A stretch of DNA of 7,012 nucleotides from Ignavibacteriaceae bacterium. GTDB taxonomy: Bacteria > Bacteroidota > Ignavibacteria > Ignavibacteriales > Ignavibacteriaceae. Positions 1 through 4,189 of this stretch are shown here, one piece after another; position 1 is the first letter of the stretch; the number at the start of each line of letters is the position of its first letter. Under the pieces are notes generated by a model. That model was not told where the DNA came from. It ran no database searches and saw nothing but the letters and a program-made list of their open reading frames with translations. The translations under genes and the position numbers were made by a program. The stretch covers positions 1 through 7,012 of the forward strand of contig JARLHB010000142.1 in assembly GCA_031292465.1 (NCBI GenBank), written 5' to 3'.

Positions 1-55
1 ATATAACGCCGCCTTAATCTATACAACGCATAATACTATTTAATATTTAGACAAA

Positions 56-1141
56 CTATTGTGTTTTAAACCCGGCCTGTTCAATCAATTGTTGGGCCCT
101 ATCTGCAACCTCTTTATTCTCAAAAGAAAGCCTCATAGTTCCGCCTGTACCTTCGCGTATTTTCAATATCTCTACATCTTTAATATTAATGTTATTTTTA
201 AACATTAATGTTGAAAGCTTGTAAAGCACGCCTGCCTTATCTTCAACATAAACGAATACATCAAACAGCGGGTTGATAAATCCTTTAGTATTCTTCGGAA
301 TTACATCACGCTTTGTTCTTGCACTTTGAAACAACAGGCTTAAAGCCTTCATATCTCCGTTCTGGAGCAGTTCTTCAATCTGTGTCATTTTTTTATTTAA
401 TGCTTCAATAGCATTAATAATTTCACCCTGGTTCAGTTTCAAAACAGCTTCCCAAATATCAAAGCTGCTTGAAGCTATCCTTGTCATATCCCTGAAACCG
501 CCGGCAGCAAAATCCAGATAATTTATTTCCCCGTCGTTCCCGTTTTCCGTAACTGAATTTACAAGCGCCACGGAAAGAAGCTGTGGCAGGTGGCTTACTT
601 TGGAAATAACTTTATCGTGTAAATATGGATCTAAAAACCTGACGCGTGCGCCAAGAGATTTTACAATTGACAGAAATTCTTTTATCCCTTTTACTTCCTT
701 TGCAAATGCAGAAACAATATAAACTGCATTTTCAAAGAGGAAAGGATCTGAGCTGTTGTAACCGCTTGTTTCCTTACCGGTCATTGGATGCCCGCCTATA
801 TAAACGCCTTTGCTTTTAATCTTCTGCCATTCTTCCTGGAACGCCGCTTTAACGCCGCAGACATCGCTTATTATTGTGCCCTCATTTAACACCGGCGCAA
901 GCTGAATAAAATTATTCAGCGATTCTTCCGTAGGCAGGCAGAGGAATATAATATCTGAATCTTTTGCTTCGTCTATGGAATTAAGCGATTGATCAATTAC
1001 TTTTTCCTTCAATGCTTTTTTAAGCACTTCTTTACGGTCAAAAGCTTTTATAAAATGCGAAGAAGATGTTTGTTTAAGAGCTTTGGCAATTGATCCGCCG
1101 ATTAAGCCAAGGCCTATTATGGAAATATTTTTTACACTCAA
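56..1141 (-). CDS. tyrA: prephenate dehydrogenase with C-terminal ACT domain
   Basis: Predicted cytoplasmic enzyme that oxidatively decarboxylates prephenate to 4-hydroxyphenylpyruvate with NAD(P)+, the tyrosine branch from chorismate. The 361-residue protein opens with a Rossmann dinucleotide motif GLGLIGGS (residues 10-17), followed by SDVCGVK (92-98), the family signature GGHPMTGKE (116-124, with the conserved His118), SHLPQ (183-187) and TRIASSSFDIW (220-230) in the helical dimerisation domain. Residues about 291-361 form an ACT domain, a usual site for amino acid feedback control. No chorismate mutase domain is fused. The start is TTG at 1141-1139: it is the first possible start after an in-frame stop, and it places the Rossmann motif at the normal distance from the N-terminus. 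The ribosome site is weak. The gene diverges from the trp genes; before the IS inserted, the two units would have shared one short intergenic region. Cyclohexadienyl/arogenate specificity cannot be told from sequence. Confidence 0.95.
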   Translation of the reverse strand: MSVKNISIIGLGLIGGSIAKALKQTSSSHFIKAFDRKEVLKKALKEKVIDQSLNSIDEAKDSDIIFLCLPTEESLNNFIQLAPVLNEGTIISDVCGVKAAFQEEWQKIKSKGVYIGGHPMTGKETSGYNSSDPFLFENAVYIVSAFAKEVKGIKEFLSIVKSLGARVRFLDPYLHDKVISKVSHLPQLLSVALVNSVTENGNDGEINYLDFAAGGFRDMTRIASSSFDIWEAVLKLNQGEIINAIEALNKKMTQIEELLQNGDMKALSLLFQSARTKRDVIPKNTKGFINPLFDVFVYVEDKAGVLYKLSTLMFKNNINIKDVEILKIREGTGGTMRLSFENKEVADRAQQLIEQAGFKTQ

Positions 1142-1209
1142 AAGAAATTTCTTATGTTAATTTATAAAATACTGATTTTTTATCTCATCATGCAGCGGTT
1201 CCGAATTTT
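1142..1209 (-). promoter_or_regulatory. tyrA upstream region with a 12-bp perfect palindrome
   Basis: This is what remains between the tyrA start codon and the split repeat/IS junction, so any tyrA promoter must lie here or inside the IS. A perfect 12-bp palindrome, AAGAAATTTCTT, sits at 1142-1153, directly against the TTG start codon. On the minus strand its AAGAAA is also the only purine-rich stretch that could act as a ribosome site. AT-rich -10-like strings (for example TATAAA on the minus strand around 1160-1170) are present, but I see no convincing -35 element. The palindrome could be an operator or simply a product of AT-rich composition. Confidence 0.25.
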
Positions 1210-1219
1210 CTAAGTGTCT
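1210..1219. repeat. left remnant of palindromic repeat split by the IS, ending in CT core
   Basis: The ten bases CTAAGTGTCT immediately left of the element, joined to TAGTGGT at 2574-2580, recreate a 17-nt arm. This arm matches the reverse complement of 2594-2610 at 14 of 17 positions. Together they form an imperfect palindrome with a 13-nt loop (2581-2593). The last two bases (1218-1219) are the CT core shared with 2572-2573. GTGTCT here is identical to the left target guide of the bridge RNA at 1306-1311. Confidence 0.7.
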
Positions 1220-1231
1220 CGTATGTTAACG
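1220..1231 (+). repeat. left subterminal inverted repeat of the IS
   Basis: CGTATGTTAACG begins at the first base of the element. Its inverted partner is CGTAAACATACG at 2507-2518, with 11 of 12 positions complementary. The bases CGTAT (1220-1224) are also the right-donor segment read by the bridge RNA guide at 1424-1428. Such repeats are better known from the IS1111 group. Confidence 0.5.
1222..1227 (+). promoter_or_regulatory. candidate -10 half of a junction promoter formed on circularisation
   Basis: TATGTT lies two bases inside the left end. When the two ends are joined through one CT core, it falls exactly 17 nt downstream of TTGACT at 2553-2558, giving a sigma70-like promoter that would fire into the bridge RNA and transposase. 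IS110 elements are known to build a promoter at the circle junction. Transcription would start near 1234. The -10 match is only 4 of 6, and the host consensus is unknown. Confidence 0.4.
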
Positions 1232-1280
1232 ATTATAATATTAATTGAATTTATAAATAAATTTATTCTTGAAAAACACT

Positions 1281-1448
1281 GGCTTAAGGAATGGTAGAGC
1301 GTTTTGTGTCTAGATACATTCTTGTCAATGATATCGTCACTAAGAAATTACTCACCACTCCTTTAAGCTTCTTAAAAACTGAACAGTACTTAGAGATTCC
1401 AATAATGGAAATCCCGAATAATAATACGAGACAAGTTTACAAAGAAGC
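1281..1448 (+). ncRNA. IS110 bridge RNA (target- and donor-binding loops)
   Basis: Predicted guide RNA that binds the transposase and pairs with both target and donor DNA. Loop 1 (target): a basal stem pairs 1282-1290 with 1359-1368 and 1292-1299 with 1351-1357, with single-base bulges at 1296 and 1362 and one mismatch. An apical hairpin pairs 1313-1320 with 1327-1335. The internal loop carries left guide GTGTCT (1306-1311), identical to 1214-1219, and right guide CACTAAG (1338-1344), complementary to 2572-2578. Loop 2 (donor): a stem pairs 1369-1373 with 1442-1446 and 1376-1380 with 1434-1438. Its apical hairpin pairs 1395-1400 with 1407-1413. Left guide ACAGTAC (1383-1389) equals 2565-2571; right guide ATACGAG (1424-1430) is complementary to 1218-1224. 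True ends are not visible; transcription may begin near 1234. The fold was done by eye. A short reading frame here (1291-1485) looks like chance. Confidence 0.88.
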
Positions 1449-1493
1449 AAAAAGCCATAATATATTATCTAATCATTCAATATAGGTATCTAA

Positions 1494-2522
1494 ATGGAAA
1501 TTATTAAACAAGTTGTTGGAATTGATATAGCCAAAGACAGCCTTGTGTTTTCTTATGGAACACTTGGTATAAACCAGGAAATAAGAATCACCAATCCAAT
1601 AGCTTGTGATAATAACTCCAATGGATACAAAACATTGATGTCATATGTAAAAAAGAACAAAAAGTCTTCAGAGCTTCCTGTTTATTTTGTTATGGAAGCT
1701 ACAGGTGTTTATTATGAAAACCTCGCTTACTTCCTTAATGAAAAAGATCAGAAAGTAATTGTTACTCTCCCAAACAAAATAAAACATTATTCAAAAACCC
1801 TGGATATCAAATCCAAAACAGACAAACTTGATGCCCGGATGATCACACAGTTTGGCCTTGAGAGGCAAATGCAGCTTTGGCAGCTTCCAAGCCCAACAAT
1901 TAAGGCTCTTAAGGCACTGACAAGAGAACATCATTCAATAAAGGAAATGACCACCAGAATAAAAAATCAGCTTCATGCAAAAGAATATTCTCATGAACCA
2001 TTAAAGGAGACCATAAAAAGAAGTTCTGCTATATTATCTGTCTTTAGAAAACAACTCAAAGAAATTGAGAAGCAAATCAAAGAACTTATTGAAAAAGATT
2101 CTGACCTTAATGATAGAATTAAGAAAATCGTCAAAATAGAAGGCGTTGGCCTAATGACTGCAGTTTCTGTTATTGCCGAAACAAATGGCTTTGCTTTAAT
2201 TGAAAATACAAAACAACTTTCAAGTTATGCCGGATTGGATGTAGTTTATAATGAATCCGGCCTTAAGAAACATAAAACATCTATTTCCAAAAAAGGAAAT
2301 AAATATTTACGTCAGGCTGTTTACATGCCGGCTATCTCAGCTTGTAAATACAATCCCAGATTAAAGCAGCTTTATATTCGCCTGGCTATTAAAAGAAATC
2401 TTAAGAAAGTTGGTATTGTAGCTGTTGCCAGAAAACTTCTTATTCTTGTTTACACAATTTTTAGAAAGAACGAAAATTATATCTCAAACTATAATCCGGC
2501 TTGTGCCGTAAACATACGTTGA
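1494..2522 (+). CDS. IS110-family transposase (DEDD RuvC-like domain plus serine domain)
   Basis: Bridge-RNA-guided recombinase of the IS110 family, 342 residues, expected to act as a tetramer on donor and target DNA. The N-terminal RuvC-like domain (about 5-160) shows GIDIAKDS with Asp11, FVMEATGVY with Glu68, and KTDKLDARMI with Asp110 and Asp113, the full DEDD set at family spacing. A charged, probably coiled-coil helix spans about 183-212. The C-terminal Transposase_20-type domain (about 210-300) includes IEGVGLMTAVSVIAE (215-229), SSYAGL (243-248), KKGNKYLR (266-273) and VYMPAISACKYNP (276-288), whose Ser282 fits the catalytic serine position of the family. ATG at 1494 has only a weak AGG (1484-1486) upstream; no other start would keep the first catalytic motif at its usual place. 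The last codons overlap the right subterminal repeat. There are no internal stops or missing residues. Acquired gene, unrelated to the surrounding pathway. Confidence 0.96.
   Translation: MEIIKQVVGIDIAKDSLVFSYGTLGINQEIRITNPIACDNNSNGYKTLMSYVKKNKKSSELPVYFVMEATGVYYENLAYFLNEKDQKVIVTLPNKIKHYSKTLDIKSKTDKLDARMITQFGLERQMQLWQLPSPTIKALKALTREHHSIKEMTTRIKNQLHAKEYSHEPLKETIKRSSAILSVFRKQLKEIEKQIKELIEKDSDLNDRIKKIVKIEGVGLMTAVSVIAETNGFALIENTKQLSSYAGLDVVYNESGLKKHKTSISKKGNKYLRQAVYMPAISACKYNPRLKQLYIRLAIKRNLKKVGIVAVARKLLILVYTIFRKNENYISNYNPACAVNIR
2507..2518 (+). repeat. right subterminal inverted repeat of the IS
   Basis: CGTAAACATACG is the inverted partner of 1220-1231 with a single mismatch. It lies about 55 nt inside the right boundary and within the last codons of the transposase gene, so its sequence is also constrained by coding. 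Placement is asymmetric: flush at the left end, subterminal at the right. Confidence 0.45.
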
Positions 2523-2552
2523 GTTTTATTTATGGTTTATCTTGAATACGTA

Positions 2553-2558
2553 TTGACT
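2553..2558 (+). promoter_or_regulatory. candidate outward -35 (TTGACT) in the right end of the IS
   Basis: TTGACT matches 5 of 6 consensus -35 bases. In the integrated state the position 17 nt downstream reads GTGGTA (2576-2581), not a -10, so it probably does not drive trpC. In a circular form it would pair with TATGTT at 1222-1227 at a 17-nt spacing. Confidence 0.4.
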
Positions 2559-2573
2559 TTTAACACAGTACCT

Positions 2574-2612
2574 TAGTGGTAAAATGTTTTTCTGCCACAA
2601 AGACACTAAGGC
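2574..2612. repeat. right part of the palindromic repeat split by the IS
   Basis: This holds the rest of the left arm (2574-2580), the 13-nt loop (2581-2593) and the complete right arm, GCCACAAAGACACTAAG (2594-2610). It resembles intergenic palindromes built on CACAAAGACACNAAGG that I recall as dispersed in many genomes; copy number here cannot be judged from one window. The perfect 8-bp inverted repeat CCTTAGTG/CACTAAGG (2571-2578 and 2604-2611) is partly created by the IS junction. The right arm, read on the minus strand, is also a near match to the bridge RNA target. Confidence 0.65.
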
Positions 2613-2637
2613 ACAAAAAATAACATAATAACTCATG

Positions 2638-2664
2638 TTGACAAAATTAATTAACTACTAAAAT
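2638..2664 (+). promoter_or_regulatory. possible promoter of trpC and the downstream genes
   Basis: A perfect TTGACA (2638-2643) is followed after 15 nt by TAAAAT (2659-2664), only four bases before the trpC ATG. Spacing is short for sigma70. If used, transcription would start almost at the ATG, giving a leaderless or nearly leaderless message, which fits the absence of any Shine-Dalgarno sequence ahead of trpC. The region is very AT-rich, so chance matches are likely. No trp leader peptide, attenuator or T-box/TRAP-like element is visible. Confidence 0.3.
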
Positions 2665-2668
2665 AATA

Positions 2669-3469
2669 ATGAACTTTTTAACAAATATATTAGATACAAA
2701 AAGAGAAGAAGTTGCAAAACTAAAGAGGATGTATTCCATTAATTCTTTCAAAGATATGGAACTCTTTCCTACTCAGTCATTAAGCTTTTATAATAATGTT
2801 AAAGGCAATAAAAACCTATCGATAATAGCAGAGATAAAAAAAGCCAGTCCCTCTAAAGGACTTATTAGGGAAGATTTTAGCCATCTGGAAATTGCAAAAT
2901 CCTATTTCAGCCAGGAAGTAAATGGAGTATCAATCTTAACGGATAAAAATTATTTCAAAGGCGATATTAATTATTTATTAGATATAGCCAAAATAAAACA
3001 GGCTCCCCTGCTTAGAAAAGATTTTATTATTGATCCGATACAAATTTATGAGGCGAAAGCTAACGGCGCCGATCTGATTCTTCTTATTTGCGAAGCCTTA
3101 TCAAAAGAAGCAATAAAAGACCTGACAGAAACAGCATATGAACTTGGATTAGAAGTTCTGCTTGAGCTTCACTCAATAAATCAATTGGAAAAGATTGATC
3201 CTGGATTGAATAAAATAATCGGCGTTAACAACCGGAACCTGGAAACATTTAATGTTGATCTTTCTGTAACCCAAAATATTTACAGTCTGCTACCGGATGA
3301 GGTTTTGCTTGTTTCCGAAAGCGGAATAAACAGCAAAGAAGATGTTGACTTTATTCGTAATGCCGGAGCCGATGCAATATTAGTCGGTGAGCATTTGATG
3401 AGAGCTAAAAGTATTGAAGATAAATTGTCAGAACTTAAATCATGGTGTGCAAACGGCAGGCAGGATTAA
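2669..3469 (+). CDS. trpC: indole-3-glycerol-phosphate synthase
   Basis: Cytoplasmic (beta/alpha)8-barrel enzyme that closes the indole ring: CdRP is decarboxylated and cyclised to indole-3-glycerol phosphate, the substrate of TrpA. The 266 residues are the usual length of a stand-alone TrpC, and the N-terminal helical extension NILDTKREEVAKL is present. Catalytic and binding motifs in order are IIAEIKKASPSKG (52-64, with Glu55 and Lys57), LLRKDFIIDPIQIYEA (114-129, with Lys117), LLELH (164-168, with Glu166), IGVNNRNLETF (184-194) and the phosphate-binding SESGI (216-220) plus GADAILVGEHLM (233-244). The ATG at 2669 puts the N-terminal helix at normal position but has no Shine-Dalgarno sequence. 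It is the first gene of the plus-strand run, 96 bp after the IS. A 99-bp gap with a hairpin repeat separates it from trpF, unlike the tight spacing further down. Confidence 0.97.
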   Translation: MNFLTNILDTKREEVAKLKRMYSINSFKDMELFPTQSLSFYNNVKGNKNLSIIAEIKKASPSKGLIREDFSHLEIAKSYFSQEVNGVSILTDKNYFKGDINYLLDIAKIKQAPLLRKDFIIDPIQIYEAKANGADLILLICEALSKEAIKDLTETAYELGLEVLLELHSINQLEKIDPGLNKIIGVNNRNLETFNVDLSVTQNIYSLLPDEVLLVSESGINSKEDVDFIRNAGADAILVGEHLMRAKSIEDKLSELKSWCANGRQD

Positions 3470-3493
3470 TTTATAAGGGCCTCAGGCAATTAA

Positions 3494-3530
3494 AGCCCCT
3501 CTCCTTAATAAGGAGAGGGGTTGGGGTGAG
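3494..3530. repeat. GC-rich hairpin repeat between trpC and trpF
   Basis: An 11-bp perfect stem pairs CCCCTCTCCTT (3496-3506) with AAGGAGAGGGG (3510-3520) around a 3-nt loop. Two more pairs (one G-U) extend it to 3494/3522. The tail TTGGGGTGAGG follows (3521-3531). This stem-plus-tail is of a type I recall as a dispersed intergenic repeat in many unrelated bacteria, so it is more likely a mobile-type palindrome than a trp-specific signal. No U-run follows, so it is not a standard intrinsic terminator. It may affect RNA stability or relative expression of trpC and trpF. A small hairpin, GTTTG-gtaa-CAAAC, follows at 3536-3549. Confidence 0.75.
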
Positions 3531-3553
3531 GTCATGTTTGGTAACAAACTCTT

Positions 3554-3560
3554 AGAAGGA
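3554..3560 (+). promoter_or_regulatory. Shine-Dalgarno site deciding the trpF TTG start
   Basis: AGAAGGA lies 8 nt ahead of the TTG at 3569. It is the clearest ribosome site in the window and supports TTG over any later ATG, which would remove the catalytic Cys6. Confidence 0.75.
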
Positions 3561-3568
3561 ATAATTTT

Positions 3569-4189
3569 TTGAAAATTAAGGTTTGTGGAATAACGAATTT
3601 AGAAGACGCTTTATTATGCGAATCGCTTGGCGCAGGTGCTTTGGGATTTATCTTTTATAAAGGAAGCAAAAGATATATAGAGCCGGAAGCCGCAGCGGGA
3701 ATAATAAATTCTCTTTCTCCATTTATGGTTAAGGTCGGCGTTTTTGTAAATGAAAATACTAATACCATTAATCAAATTGCTTCTTCAATAAAATTAAATG
3801 CCGTACAACTGCATGGCGATGAATCGCCTGAGGCAATAAAATATATTTCTCTTCCGGCAATTAAAAGTTTCAGAGTGGATGATAATTTTGACTACGAAAT
3901 TTTGAAACAGTACCCGGGAACATATTACCTGCTGGATACATATTCCAAATCCGGATACGGCGGCACAGGGAAAGTATTTAACTGGGAGAATATACCCGGA
4001 GAATATAAAAGAAAAATTATTTTAGCCGGAGGAGTTTCTATTGACAATATAGAAGAGGTATATACAAAAATTCAGCCGCCGGCAATAGATCTCTCTTCGT
4101 CTCTCGAATCAGTTCCCGGCAAAAAGGACAAAGAAAAGGTTATTGGATTTTTTAAAAAGATAAATGAATTAAAAGGCAAAACATGTTAA
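3569..4189 (+). CDS. trpF: phosphoribosylanthranilate isomerase
   Basis: Cytoplasmic barrel enzyme that performs the Amadori rearrangement of N-(5-phosphoribosyl)anthranilate to CdRP, the step just before TrpC. The 206 residues match the monofunctional family. MKIKVCGITN opens the protein with the general-base Cys6, followed by GALGFIFYKGSKRYI (23-37), VGVFVN (56-61), VQLHGDE (79-85), LLDT with the general-acid Asp123, GGTGKVFNW (131-139) and AGGV (153-156). DLSSSLESVPGKKD (174-187) is the terminal phosphate-binding segment. It starts with TTG, supported by a good ribosome site and by the need to keep Cys6. Its final codon and stop overlap the start of the DAHP synthase gene (ATGTTAA, 4183-4189), so translation of the two is probably coupled. 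Separate trpC and trpF genes here contrast with the fused enterobacterial form. Confidence 0.96.
   Translation: MKIKVCGITNLEDALLCESLGAGALGFIFYKGSKRYIEPEAAAGIINSLSPFMVKVGVFVNENTNTINQIASSIKLNAVQLHGDESPEAIKYISLPAIKSFRVDDNFDYEILKQYPGTYYLLDTYSKSGYGGTGKVFNWENIPGEYKRKIILAGGVSIDNIEEVYTKIQPPAIDLSSSLESVPGKKDKEKVIGFFKKINELKGKTC

Larger units (their letters stand above)
1220..2573 (+). mobile_element. complete IS110-family insertion sequence (bridge-RNA-guided)
   Basis: The element consists of a 274-nt 5' non-coding end, one DEDD/serine transposase gene and a short (about 50-nt) 3' end. As usual for IS110 elements it has no terminal inverted repeats and no classical target duplication. The limits are set by the bridge RNA guides: both ends meet a CT dinucleotide (1218-1219 and 2572-2573), and the donor guides read the element side of each junction while the target guides read the flank side. 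I count the right-hand CT within the element, giving 1354 bp, a normal size for the family. An 11-of-12 inverted repeat lies at 1220-1231 and 2507-2518. The bridge RNA lies upstream of the transposase, as in the IS110 group rather than the IS1111 group. The transposase frame is intact with all key residues, so the copy may be active. It separates tyrA from trpC. Confidence 0.88.

Noticed and set aside
1..55. Possible gene end or terminator left of tyrA
   Set aside because: Only AT-rich sequence with no stem-loop or readable coding end; too short to support a call.
1291..1485. A 64-codon open reading frame ahead of the transposase
   Set aside because: It lies almost wholly on the bridge RNA stems and guides, has no ribosome site or recognisable protein features, and its sequence is explained by RNA structure.
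1262..2546. Alternative IS boundaries at a shared TTTAT(T)CTTGAA string (1262-1273 and 2536-2546)
   Set aside because: It gave a plausible element size, and short matches such as ATTCTTG at 1318-1324, but those fall in an apical hairpin. The CT core at 1218/2572 explains all four guides in the right structural positions and restores the palindromic target.
2553..2581. Outward promoter from the IS driving trpC in the integrated state
   Set aside because: TTGACT has no acceptable -10 at the proper distance; the position 17 nt downstream is GTGGTA.
2571..2611. An independent 8-bp inverted repeat (CCTTAGTG and CACTAAGG) acting as a terminator behind the transposase
   Set aside because: The left half is the IS/repeat junction itself, there is no U-run, and the longer reconstructed palindrome explains the pairing better.
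3496..3520. Intrinsic terminator or trp attenuator between trpC and trpF
   Set aside because: The stem is strong, but it is followed by a G-rich tail instead of a U-run, and no leader peptide with Trp codons is present.
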